From NCBI RefSeq assembly GCF_902459765.1, contig NZ_CABPSP010000006.1, positions 186,001 to 250,000 of the forward strand: a stretch of DNA of 64,000 nucleotides, given 5' to 3'. Shown here in pieces: positions 45,526 to 53,704 of this stretch. Numbering within the stretch: the stretch's first letter is position 1; every line of letters begins with the position of its first letter. The notes beneath the pieces are model-generated. The model was not told where the DNA came from and ran no database searches. It worked only from the letters and a program-made list of their open reading frames with translations. Made by a program: the position numbers and the translations under genes. This DNA is from Pandoraea anapnoica (GTDB taxonomy: Bacteria > Pseudomonadota > Gammaproteobacteria > Burkholderiales > Burkholderiaceae).

Positions 45526-46476
45526 TCAGGCGGGGTCTTCGGTGCGGCATGGCGTCGCAGCGCGCGGCACGGTGCCGAGTGCAATGCCGCCGACGATCAG
45601 GGCGAGCGCGATCCAGACGTCCAGCCCGAGCGACTCGCGCAGGATCAGCGCGGACGCCAGCGTGCCGACCACGGGCACGCCGAGCAGGCCGAGCGACGTG
45701 ACGCCCGCTGGCAACTGACGCGTGACCACACCCGCCAGCCAGTACGCGATGCCGCCGCCGACCACGCCGCCATACGTCAGCAAGGCCGAGAAACCGGCCC
45801 AGCCGGTCACGCGCGGTGCGCCGTCGACGACGAACGCCAGTGTGCACAGCATGACGCTTGCCAGCAGCAGTTGCCACGGGCTCAGTTCGAACGGGCCGTT
45901 GACCCACCGGTGCGCGCGCATATGCACGATGGCGATTGCCCACACGAACGCGGACAGCAGCACGAGGGCATTGCCGAGGATGGCGTTGTGGTCGTGCCAG
46001 TCGAACGCGATGGGGTTGAACATCACCAGCAGGCCGAGCAGGCCGCACGCCAGCCCGAGCAGGCGTCGCGGGGTGAGCGCCTCGCCCAGCCACAGGCGAG
46101 CGGCGGGCATCACCCAGAGCGGCGTGGTGTAGGCGAGCACGGCGGAGCGTCCGGCGCTGACGTATTGCAGGCTGAGCGCGACGAGTAGTGAGAACGCCGT
46201 CATGTGCAACAGGCCGACGCTCAGGATCACCGGCAAATCGCCCCGGCGCGGCAGCACGAGACGACGACTCAGCGCGCAGATGACAAACAGTGTCGCCATG
46301 CCGATGGCCGAGCGAAGCGCAGTGCTCCACCACGGCGAGACGTGAGCGAGGAGTGCCTTGCTGACCGGCCAGTTCACGCCCCAGGTCACGATGACGATGG
46401 CGAACAACACCCCGGCGTGCGAGCGCACTGGCGAACGGTTCGAGGCGAGACGTTGCAGACTGGCTGGCAGGTTCAC
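45526..46476 (-). CDS. EamA (DMT superfamily) metabolite transporter
   Basis: 316 residues with ten hydrophobic helices in two EamA repeats. The first opens HAGVLFAIVIVTWGVNWPVSKALL and the second ILGNALVLLSAFVWAIAIVHM. The carboxy end is basic and soluble. It is likely an inner-membrane exporter or permease for a small metabolite; the substrate is unknown. The 178-base gap to hpnC (46477-46654) shows no gene. Confidence 0.9.
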   Translation of the reverse strand: MNLPASLQRLASNRSPVRSHAGVLFAIVIVTWGVNWPVSKALLAHVSPWWSTALRSAIGMATLFVICALSRRLVLPRRGDLPVILSVGLLHMTAFSLLVALSLQYVSAGRSAVLAYTTPLWVMPAARLWLGEALTPRRLLGLACGLLGLLVMFNPIAFDWHDHNAILGNALVLLSAFVWAIAIVHMRAHRWVNGPFELSPWQLLLASVMLCTLAFVVDGAPRVTGWAGFSALLTYGGVVGGGIAYWLAGVVTRQLPAGVTSLGLLGVPVVGTLASALILRESLGLDVWIALALIVGGIALGTVPRAATPCRTEDPA

Positions 46477-46654
46477 GTGCCCGGACTCCGTGAGGGATGG
46501 ACGGGGCGTTCTGCGGCCGGGGACCCGAACGAGACTTTGGAGCCGTCCGGCAGGTAGAACGCGCTATCCCATCACGTTAGGGTAGGCGTGGAGGGTAGAG
46601 AAGCGCCAACGCTGAGGTATTCGTTGGTGCCACGGCGCCGAAATGCCCGAGCGC

Positions 46655-47509
46655 TCAGGCCTTCGGCGGTCTGCCGCTCAGCTTCATGCCAAGGCCGCGT
46701 AGGAAAACGCGGATGCCGTCGCTCTTGCCCAGTTGAGGGCGATGACGGAAGACGTCGTAATCGACGGCTTCGATCATGTCGAGAATGCGCAGGCCGCCGT
46801 GCACCACGCAGCACAGTTCCAGCCCGAAGCGGCCCGGCACGCGGTTCGCCAGCGGTGCGCCACGCAACATCATCTTGCGGGCGAAGTCGACTTCGTAGCG
46901 CATGAGCGCGCGGAACTTGTCGTCGTACTTGTGCGCGCCGATGTCGGCGTCCGTCACGCCGAAGCGGGCCATGTCGTCCTGCGGCAGATACACGCGCGCC
47001 TTGCGCCAGTCGACCTCCACGTCCTGCCAGAAGTTGATCAGTTGCAGCGCCGAGCAGATGTCGTCGGAGCAGGCGATGTTTTCCGGCGTGTCGAGCTTGA
47101 ACAGGCCGAGCATGATGCGACCGACCGGATCGGCCGAGCGGCGCGTGTAGTCGCGCAGGTCGGCAAACGTGGCGTAGCGCTTGGTCTCGATGTCCTGATC
47201 GAAGGCGGAGAGCAGGTCGGAGAACGGTTGCACCGAGAGGCGGTGTTCGGCGATCACCCGGGCGAGGGCGGCGAAAAGCGGCATGTCGGGTGACGTCGGC
47301 TGCCCGGCGGCGATCTTGTCGAGTTCGGCCTGATAGGCGGCCAGCCCGGCGTGGCGCTCGGCGTTGGTGGCATCGCCCTCGTCGGCAATGTCGTCGGCCG
47401 TGCGGGCGAAGTTGTAGATCACGCCTACCGGCGCGCGCATTTCGCGCGGCAGCAGGACACTGGCGACCGGGAAGTTCTCGTAATGCTCGATCTTGGCGTC
47501 GGAAGTCAT
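46655..47509 (-). CDS. hpnC: Hydroxysqualene synthase HpnC
   Basis: 284 residues of the squalene/phytoene synthase fold. The family-specific opening IEHYENFPVASVLLPREMR identifies HpnC. The first aspartate-rich motif is DDIADEGD (about residues 39-46) and the second DVEVD in NFWQDVEVDWRKARVYLP (about 160-175). In the HpnC-D-E route it converts presqualene diphosphate to hydroxysqualene. Unusually it is divergent from hpnD, with a 229-base gap holding both promoters; hpnC usually heads the hpnCDE string in the same direction. Confidence 0.93.
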   Translation of the reverse strand: MTSDAKIEHYENFPVASVLLPREMRAPVGVIYNFARTADDIADEGDATNAERHAGLAAYQAELDKIAAGQPTSPDMPLFAALARVIAEHRLSVQPFSDLLSAFDQDIETKRYATFADLRDYTRRSADPVGRIMLGLFKLDTPENIACSDDICSALQLINFWQDVEVDWRKARVYLPQDDMARFGVTDADIGAHKYDDKFRALMRYEVDFARKMMLRGAPLANRVPGRFGLELCCVVHGGLRILDMIEAVDYDVFRHRPQLGKSDGIRVFLRGLGMKLSGRPPKA

Positions 47510-47662
47510 CGGGTGATGCGTGTGAGGCGAACGTGAAGCGAATGAGGGCCATGCCGCTTCGAAATTTGGTTTCGAAGGTCGAAACCCCGGAGCGGCGCGC
47601 GATGCCCCGAGATTCTATGTCATCGCCCCTCATCCTGTCGGGAAAGTCGTGCCAAACCCCGG

Positions 47663-47668
47663 TATACT
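47663..47668 (+). promoter_or_regulatory. Possible -10 box for the hpnD-E-F-G unit
   Basis: TATACT lies 71 bases before the hpnD start in the gap between divergent hpnC and hpnD (47510-47738). No good -35 hexamer is visible at 16-18 bases upstream, so support is limited to the hexamer and its place. Confidence 0.3.
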
Positions 47669-47738
47669 TCACCCTTTGCCAGATTTCTCTGGGCCTTATA
47701 GCAGTGTCACCCTGTTCCCCTGTACGACGAGGAGCCTC

Positions 47739-48587
47739 GTGAGCGTCGCCGAACCGATCGAAATTTCGCCTGAGCAAAGCAGTGCACGCGTGGCGTCGGG
47801 CAGCAGTTTTTACGCTGCCATGCGCATTTTGCCGCCCGCGCAACGCGAAGGCATGTTCGAGATCTACGCCTTTTGTCGTGCCGTGGACGATATCGCCGAC
47901 GACGGCGACGACACGTCGGCGAACCGCATGGCGCGTCTGGCCGTGTGGCGGCGCGATCTGGCCGATCTTTACGACGGCCGTCCGACGCCTTCGCTGGCCA
48001 ATCTCGCCCGCGCCGTCAAGCAATTCGGCCTGAAGCACGAAGACTTCCTCGCGGTCATCGACGGCATGGAAATGGATGCCTGCGGTCCCATCGTCGCCCC
48101 CGACCTGCCCACGCTCGACCTGTATTGCGATCGTGTGGCTAGCGCCGTCGGCCGTCTGTCGGTCAAGGTGTTCGGCATGCCCGAGCAGGACGGCATCGAT
48201 CTCTCGTATCACCTCGGCCGTGCGCTCCAGTTGACGAACATTCTGCGCGATATCGACGAAGATGCGGGCATTGGTCGCGTCTATCTTCCGCGTGAAACGC
48301 TGGCGGACGCCGGTATCGTCGGTGCGACACCCGACATGGTCGTCGCGGCCCGTCTCGATAAGGCGTGTGCGCCGCTCGTGGCGCAGGCGCGTGAGCATTA
48401 CGCCCGCGCCCGCACGATCATGGCGCGCCATCCGCGACGTGTCGTGGTGGCACCGGCCGTGATGGCGAAGGCATACGGCGCGATTCTCGACAAACTCATT
48501 GCGCGCGGCTTCGCTGTGCCCCGCGAGCGCGTGCGTGTGCCGCGCTGGCGCCTCATTCTGATGCTCGTGCGGCAGATGGTTTTCTGA
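47739..48587 (+). CDS. hpnD: Presqualene diphosphate synthase HpnD
   Basis: 282 residues from a GTG at 47739 preceded by AGGAG (4-base spacer); earlier ATG codons lie in non-protein-like sequence. Squalene-synthase fold: SGSSFYAAMRILPPAQREGMFEIYAFCR, first aspartate motif DDIADDGDD (about 50-58) and second LRDIDED (about 167-173) in QLTNILRDIDEDAGIGRVYLP. It condenses two farnesyl diphosphates to presqualene diphosphate, the first committed hopanoid step. The stop overlaps the hpnE ATG by one base. Confidence 0.94.
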   Translation: MSVAEPIEISPEQSSARVASGSSFYAAMRILPPAQREGMFEIYAFCRAVDDIADDGDDTSANRMARLAVWRRDLADLYDGRPTPSLANLARAVKQFGLKHEDFLAVIDGMEMDACGPIVAPDLPTLDLYCDRVASAVGRLSVKVFGMPEQDGIDLSYHLGRALQLTNILRDIDEDAGIGRVYLPRETLADAGIVGATPDMVVAARLDKACAPLVAQAREHYARARTIMARHPRRVVVAPAVMAKAYGAILDKLIARGFAVPRERVRVPRWRLILMLVRQMVF

Positions 48588-49840
48588 TGGCGGGTACCGT
48601 TCACGTCATTGGCGCTGGCCTGGCTGGGCTGGCCGCCGCCGTCAGACTCGCCACGCGCGGCGTTGCCGTGGTGCTGCACGAAGCCGCACCGCAGGCCGGT
48701 GGACGTTGCCGTTCGTACTTCGACAAGCAACTGGGTGCCGTGATCGACAACGGCAACCATCTGGTGCTTGCGGGCAACACGACGATGCGCGAGTTCACGC
48801 GCACCATCGGTTCCGAGCACACGCTGACCGGCCCGGATCGCGCCGAGTTCGCGTTCGTCGATCTTGAAAGCGACGAACGCTGGACGGTGCGGCTCTCGGA
48901 AGGGCGTCTGCCGTGGTGGATCTTCGACAAGCACGCCCGCGTGCCCGGCACGAAGTGGTCGGACTATCTGTCGCTCGCGCCGCTGCTGCGCGCCGGGCCG
49001 GACGCCACTATGACCGACGCCATGAATTGCCCGCCGATGCTGTACAAGCGGCTGATTCATCCCCTGTTCCTCGCGGTGCTCAACGCCGATCCGGCGGAGG
49101 GATCGGCGCAGATGGCCGGGGCGGTGCTGCGCGAGACGCTGGTGCCGGGCGGCAAGTCCTGCCATCCGCTGATTGCCACGCAAGGGCTGGACGTCTCGTT
49201 CGTGACGCCCGCGCTGGCGTATCTGAAAGCGAAGGGCGCGCGCGTGATGATGCAGCACCGTGTGCGCGAATTGCATTTTGCCGCCGACGGCAGCCGCGTC
49301 GAAGCGATTGATTTCGGCGACGGGCCTGAGCCGCTGGCCGCCGACGATGCCGTGGTGCTGGCGGTGCCGCCGAATGTGGCGGCGTCGCTGGTGCCGTCGC
49401 TCACGGCACCGGACGAGTACCGTGCCATCGTCAATGCGCACTACCAGGTGCCGCCGCCGCCGGGCTGCCCGCCGATGATCGGCGTGGTGAACGGTGTGAG
49501 CGACTGGATTTTCGCGTTCGACGGCCGTCTCTCGGTCACGATCAGCGGGGCCGACCATCTGCTCGACGAGTCGCGTGAAGCGCTCGCGCTTCGCATCTGG
49601 GAAGAGGTTGCCAAGGCTTGCAAGATTCCGTCCACGCCGATGCCGGTGTGGCAACTGGTGCGCGAGAAGCGCGCCACGTTTGCGGCGACGCCCGCGCAGG
49701 ACAAGCGTCGCCCCGGTGCGAAGACGCGCTGGCGCAATCTGCTGCTGGCTGGCGACTGGACGGCTACCGGCCTGCCCGCGACCATCGAGGGCGCACTGCG
49801 CAGCGGGAATCTGGCAGCCGATCTGCTGCACCGGGCCTGA
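48587..49840 (+). CDS. hpnE: Hydroxysqualene dehydroxylase HpnE
   Basis: 417 residues. The N-terminal FAD-binding dinucleotide motif GAGLAGLAAAVRLATRG is followed by LHEAAPQAGGRCRSYFD, and the C-terminal FAD block ends LLAGDWTATGLPATIEGALRSG. This is the squalene-associated FAD-dependent desaturase family, which reduces hydroxysqualene to squalene. It is translationally coupled to hpnD and followed by shc after 110 bases that include a small tandem repeat. Confidence 0.94.
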   Translation: MAGTVHVIGAGLAGLAAAVRLATRGVAVVLHEAAPQAGGRCRSYFDKQLGAVIDNGNHLVLAGNTTMREFTRTIGSEHTLTGPDRAEFAFVDLESDERWTVRLSEGRLPWWIFDKHARVPGTKWSDYLSLAPLLRAGPDATMTDAMNCPPMLYKRLIHPLFLAVLNADPAEGSAQMAGAVLRETLVPGGKSCHPLIATQGLDVSFVTPALAYLKAKGARVMMQHRVRELHFAADGSRVEAIDFGDGPEPLAADDAVVLAVPPNVAASLVPSLTAPDEYRAIVNAHYQVPPPPGCPPMIGVVNGVSDWIFAFDGRLSVTISGADHLLDESREALALRIWEEVAKACKIPSTPMPVWQLVREKRATFAATPAQDKRRPGAKTRWRNLLLAGDWTATGLPATIEGALRSGNLAADLLHRA

Positions 49841-49845
49841 CCGGT

Positions 49846-49881
49846 TGCGGCTGTCATTGCGGCTGTCATTGCGCGTGTCAC
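49846..49881 (+). repeat. Three tandem 12-bp units between hpnE and shc
   Basis: TGCGGCTGTCAT at 49846-49857 is repeated exactly at 49858-49869 and then degenerately (TGCGCGTGTCAC) at 49870-49881. It is non-coding, in the 110-base gap after the hpnE stop. It could be slippage with no role, or iterated protein-binding half-sites. Confidence 0.75.
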
Positions 49882-49950
49882 TGCGACTATAAATGTTTAA
49901 CCGGCGCTTAACGCGCGCCGCTCTATCGCCTTTGAATAGGCAAGAACGCC

Positions 49951-52023
49951 ATGGATACGATACGCGATGCTTCCGAAAAGGAAGCGCGACGCACGGCCGC
50001 TGCCACGGCTGTGGACCTCAAACTGCACACCGAACTCGCTCAAAAGGTGAGTACGGCGATGGCGACGCAGACGCTGGAAACCGGTATCGACCGCTCGATC
50101 ACGGCGCTGCTCGATCTGCAACAGGACGACGGTCACTGGCTGTTCGAACTGGAAGCCGATGCGACGATTCCGGCCGAGTACGTACTGCTGCGTCACCATC
50201 TGGGCGAGAAGGTCGACGCCGAGCTCGAAGCGAAGATCGCTGTGTATCTGCGTCGCATTCAGGGCGAGCACGGCGGCTGGCCGCTGTTCCACAACGGCAA
50301 GTTCGACATGAGCGCGAGCGTGAAGGCGTACTTCGCGCTCAAGATGATCGGCGAGCCGATCGATGCGCCGCACATGGTGCGCGCGCGCGAAGCCATCATT
50401 TCGCGTGGCGGGGCGCAGAATTCGAACGTTTTCACGCGCATTTTGCTGGCGCTCTACGGCGTGCTCGAATGGAAGGCGGTGCCGATGATGCCCGTCGAAA
50501 TCATGCTGCTGCCGCAGTGGTTCCCGTTCCATCTGTCGAAGGTCTCGTACTGGGCGCGCACGGTGATTGTGCCGTTGCTCGTGTTGCAGGCCAAGCGCCC
50601 GCTCGCGCGCAATCCGAAGGGCGTGACCATCGACGAACTGTTCATCGGCAGCCCTAAGGATGTTGGTCCGCCCAGGCGCGCCCCGCATCAGAGCCGCTTC
50701 TGGTTCACGTTCTTCTCGGGTGTCGATCACGTGCTGCGTGCGCTCGATCCGTTCTTCCCGAAGAAGCTGCGCGAGAAGTCGGTCAAGCGCGCGGTCGAGT
50801 TCGTGGAAGAGCGTCTGAACGGTGAAGACGGCCTCGGCGCGATTTATCCGGCGATGGCCAACGCCGTCATGATGTACGACGTGCTCGGTTACCCGGAAGA
50901 TCATCCGAGTCGGGCGATTGCCCGCAAGTCGGTCGAGAAGCTGGTGACGCCGGCCGATCACGAGACGTACGTGCAGCCGTGTCTGTCGCCGGTGTGGGAC
51001 ACCGCGCTTTCGGCCCATGCGTTGCTGGAAACCGGCGACAAGCGCGCTATCGAACTGGCGGGCAAGGGGCTGGAATGGCTCATCCCGTTGCAGATTCTCG
51101 ATGTGCGTGGCGACTGGATCTCGCGCCGTCCGAACGTGCGTCCGGGGGGCTGGGCCTTCCAATTCGCGAATCCGCACTATCCGGACGTGGACGACACGGC
51201 CGTGGTCGCCATGGCCATGGACCGCTACGAGAAGCTCGCTGGCACCTTCGAGAACGACAAGGTCGATGCGAGCGCGCGTCCGATGCGTCATGCGATCGAT
51301 CGCGGCACGGAGTGGGTCATCGGCATGCAGAGCAGCAACGGTGGCTGGGGCGCATTCGAGCCGGAAAACACGCATCTGTACCTGAACAACATTCCGTTCT
51401 CGGACCACGGTGCGCTGCTCGATCCGCCGACGGTGGACGTCTCTGCGCGCTGTCTGTCGATGCTCGCGCAATTGCCGCAGTCGCCTGAGCGCCGTGCGTC
51501 GGCCGATCTGGCGCTGAAATACATCCTCGACGATCAGGAAGCCGACGGTAGCTGGTACGGCCGCTGGGGCATGAATTTTGTGTACGGTACGTGGTCGGCG
51601 ATGTGCGGTCTGGCTGCGGCGGGTATTTTGCCGGAACACCCGGCGATGGCCCGTGCTGCGCAGTGGCTACTCTCGATCCAGAACGCCGACGGCGGCTGGG
51701 GCGAGGACGGCGACAGCTACAAGCTCGAATACAAGGGCTATGAAGCCGCACCAAGCACGTCGTCGCAAACGGCCTGGGCCCTGCTCGGGCTGATGGCGGC
51801 GGGCAAGGCCGATCATCCGGCGGTCAAGCGCGGTGTCGATTACCTTCTGAACACGCAGAACGACGAAGGGCTGTGGGACGAGGAACTGTACACCGCGACG
51901 GGCTTCCCGCGCGTGTTCTATCTCCGCTACCACGGCTATCGCAAGTTCTTCCCGCTGTGGGCGCTCGCGCGTTTCCGTAATCTGACGGTGCGCAACGACT
52001 GCCCGGTGCCTTGCGGGATGTAA
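49951..52023 (+). CDS. shc: Squalene-hopene cyclase
   Basis: 690 residues, HpnF. Class II triterpene cyclase with the catalytic DVDD at about residues 412-415 (YPDVDDTAVV). Several QW repeats are visible: QQDDGHWLF, GEHGGWPLF, SSNGGWGAF, QEADGSWYGRWG, QNADGGWGED and QNDEGLWDE. It cyclises squalene to hopene and diplopterol as a monotopic membrane enzyme. The N-terminus is about 30 residues longer than many homologues (MDTIRDASEKEARRTAAATA); AGGCAAG upstream of the ATG gives moderate support for the start. It lies between hpnE and hpnG on the same strand. Confidence 0.97.
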   Translation: MDTIRDASEKEARRTAAATAVDLKLHTELAQKVSTAMATQTLETGIDRSITALLDLQQDDGHWLFELEADATIPAEYVLLRHHLGEKVDAELEAKIAVYLRRIQGEHGGWPLFHNGKFDMSASVKAYFALKMIGEPIDAPHMVRAREAIISRGGAQNSNVFTRILLALYGVLEWKAVPMMPVEIMLLPQWFPFHLSKVSYWARTVIVPLLVLQAKRPLARNPKGVTIDELFIGSPKDVGPPRRAPHQSRFWFTFFSGVDHVLRALDPFFPKKLREKSVKRAVEFVEERLNGEDGLGAIYPAMANAVMMYDVLGYPEDHPSRAIARKSVEKLVTPADHETYVQPCLSPVWDTALSAHALLETGDKRAIELAGKGLEWLIPLQILDVRGDWISRRPNVRPGGWAFQFANPHYPDVDDTAVVAMAMDRYEKLAGTFENDKVDASARPMRHAIDRGTEWVIGMQSSNGGWGAFEPENTHLYLNNIPFSDHGALLDPPTVDVSARCLSMLAQLPQSPERRASADLALKYILDDQEADGSWYGRWGMNFVYGTWSAMCGLAAAGILPEHPAMARAAQWLLSIQNADGGWGEDGDSYKLEYKGYEAAPSTSSQTAWALLGLMAAGKADHPAVKRGVDYLLNTQNDEGLWDEELYTATGFPRVFYLRYHGYRKFFPLWALARFRNLTVRNDCPVPCGM

Positions 52024-52141
52024 GCACGTCACATCGACGCACATCGCCTGCTTCAGGTATCGTCGCCCCGGCATCGACCGTTTTCGCGTTGATCGTCGGG
52101 GCGATTCGTTTTGTTGTCATCCCCATCCCATAAGGAAGTGC

Positions 52142-52837
52142 ATGAGCCAGCCCATCATCGTCGTGACCGGTATGCCGTTCGAGGCCCGCATCGCCAAGGG
52201 GGAAGGCGTGCGTGTGGTCTGCGCGCAGAACGCCACGCTGGCGGCGGAGCTGGAGGCTGTCATCGCCTCAGAGGGCGCGCGCGGGCTGGTGAGCTTCGGC
52301 ACTGCGGGCGGGCTGATTCCCGGCGTGAAGCCGGGGCAGTGGATCATTGCGCACAAGGTGCTCGACATGCCACAGCAGGCCCGTGAGTCCGTCACGTCGA
52401 TCCCGTGGGCCGAAGCGCTGCTTCGTGCGTTGCCGGCCGCACTACGGGCCGATCTGGCCGGGGTGACGGCACCGGTGGTGATGGCGGAGGACAAGGCGGC
52501 GCTGTTTCGCGAGAGCGGGGCGGCGGCGGCCGACATGGAGTCGCATATCGTCGCGCGCGTGGCACAGAGGCATGGGTTGCCGTTCGTGGTGGCGCGCGTG
52601 GTGATCGATCCCGCAGAGCGCTCGTTGCCCCCGGCGGCGCTCGCCGGTATGCGGCCCGATGGCTCGGTGAATTTGCTTGGCGTGCTGGGATCGCTTGCGA
52701 AAAACCCGCTGCAACTACCGGCATTGCTTCGCGTGGGGAAGGACGCGGGACACGCGAAGGATGCGATGCGCCACGGACGTCAGGTTATTGCGCTGCGACT
52801 CGGGGAAGGGTTTGGTGCGGTGGCGGCAGGGATTTGA
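52142..52837 (+). CDS. hpnG: Adenosylhopane nucleosidase/phosphorylase HpnG
   Basis: 231 residues of the nucleoside-phosphorylase/5'-methylthioadenosine-nucleosidase fold: GLVSFGTAGGLIPGVKPGQWIIAHKVL, then AAAADMESHIVARVAQRHGLPFVVARVV with the MES motif of the active site. In the pathway it removes adenine from adenosylhopane made by HpnH, giving ribosylhopane or its phosphate. AAGGAAG precedes the ATG. It is the last hopanoid gene of the plus-strand run. Confidence 0.92.
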   Translation: MSQPIIVVTGMPFEARIAKGEGVRVVCAQNATLAAELEAVIASEGARGLVSFGTAGGLIPGVKPGQWIIAHKVLDMPQQARESVTSIPWAEALLRALPAALRADLAGVTAPVVMAEDKAALFRESGAAAADMESHIVARVAQRHGLPFVVARVVIDPAERSLPPAALAGMRPDGSVNLLGVLGSLAKNPLQLPALLRVGKDAGHAKDAMRHGRQVIALRLGEGFGAVAAGI

Positions 52838-52886
52838 CGTCTGTTCTCGCGCGCCTGATGACAGTCGCCGTAGGTAAATCGGAAAA

Positions 52887-52906
52887 AACTGTCAACGTTG
52901 ACAGGT
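52887..52906 (+). promoter_or_regulatory. Lux-box-like palindrome upstream of the lectin-like gene pair
   Basis: CTGTCAACGTTGACAG at 52889-52904 is a perfect 16-bp palindrome and fits the lux-box pattern CTG-N10-CAG. A TAGATT hexamer at 52928-52933 would set transcription start near 52939 or 52940, putting the palindrome centre at about -42.5, the standard LuxR activator position. The gap 52838-52959 has no gene. The type of regulator is inferred from architecture only. Confidence 0.55.
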
Positions 52907-52959
52907 GCCCGAACGCCATTTATTGCCTAGATTGAAGTTAGCTTCCTCTCTCGGATGTC

Positions 52960-53286
52960 TTGACGCTCTACCGGTGTTTGAAGCAAGCCAGCGAGGTCTT
53001 CAGTCATGACGCGGAATACAAGATGCGTCTTGTGAGCAATCCAGAGCAGTGCCTGACGGTGAAAAGTGATGATCGGGTCGGTATGGAAGCATGCGCAAAT
53101 ACAGGCCGACAACAGTGGTTGAGGGTGCGTAGAACGAGCGCCTACTTCAATCCGGGAACGGGCCGACGCCTCGACCTCCAGATCAATGCCGTCGTGGATG
53201 CACCGATTCGGGTGTTCAAGTGCACGGGCAATGAGTTCCGGCAGTGGACATTACTTTGTCAAATGTCAGGGGGCGATCATGTTTAA
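52960..53286 (+). CDS. Small ricin-type beta-trefoil lectin-like protein
   Basis: Up to 108 residues. Two QxW-type repeats are readable: YKMRLVSNPEQCLTVKSD ... RQQWLRV and AYFNPGTGRRLDLQIN ... EFRQWTLL, the pattern of ricin-B lectin subdomains. There is no signal peptide. The start is uncertain: TTG at 52960 is the first codon giving the whole frame, and ATG at 53023 starts directly at the first repeat; neither has a good ribosome site. The G+C content is clearly lower than in flanking hopanoid genes. The 3' end overlaps the next ORF by 8 bases. Role: possibly sugar binding. Confidence 0.65.
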   Translation: MTLYRCLKQASEVFSHDAEYKMRLVSNPEQCLTVKSDDRVGMEACANTGRQQWLRVRRTSAYFNPGTGRRLDLQINAVVDAPIRVFKCTGNEFRQWTLLCQMSGGDHV

Positions 53287-53569
53287 AGTTACTGAAGTAA
53301 CAGCGATGAAGCAAGTGTCTGACGAAGATGTCTGCATCTCGATTACAGGCGAGGGATTCGCAACGGTTACGGCCGTCTACTTCGTGCATTTGCCAACGTC
53401 GAAGATGGTGTACGCGAGCAGCTTCAAGATAGTCGATGACAAACAGGTTGATGCGGTGGTTCCAAAATTCACCACAGCCCCGATGAGAGCGTACGTCCAC
53501 GCCGACGTCCCTTTTGACGGGCAAGTCTTGCAGGCAGTTGGGTTCGCTCAGTTCCTCTACATCGTCTGA
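53279..53569 (+). CDS. Small protein of unknown function, coupled to the lectin-like gene
   Basis: 96 residues from ATG 53279, with AGGGGG 5 bases upstream. The sequence MFKVTEVTAMKQVSDEDVCISITGEGFATVTAVYFVHLP ... SFKIVDDKQVDAVVPKF reads as a small all-beta, immunoglobulin-like (IPT/TIG-type) domain: the GEGF, VYFV and VVP positions fit that fold, but similarity is weak. It overlaps the preceding frame by 8 bases, so the two are probably translated together. Line-by-line G+C here is 42-55 percent against about 70 percent in hpnG. Confidence 0.65.
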   Translation: MFKVTEVTAMKQVSDEDVCISITGEGFATVTAVYFVHLPTSKMVYASSFKIVDDKQVDAVVPKFTTAPMRAYVHADVPFDGQVLQAVGFAQFLYIV

Positions 53570-53704
53570 CAGCCAGGCAAGACTTCAATGCCTTCTCGTT
53601 CGCTGCTGGGCACGCAGGTCGATCGATGCGAAACGCTCATGACTTCTGTGAGATGAGTGGCGACGTCGGCGTTGGCCGCCATCGCCTCTCGGATTCGTCC
53701 GAAT

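Noticed and set aside
49846-49881. Tandem 12-bp repeats as a CRISPR-like array
   Set aside because: Units are contiguous, with no spacers, and the third is degenerate.
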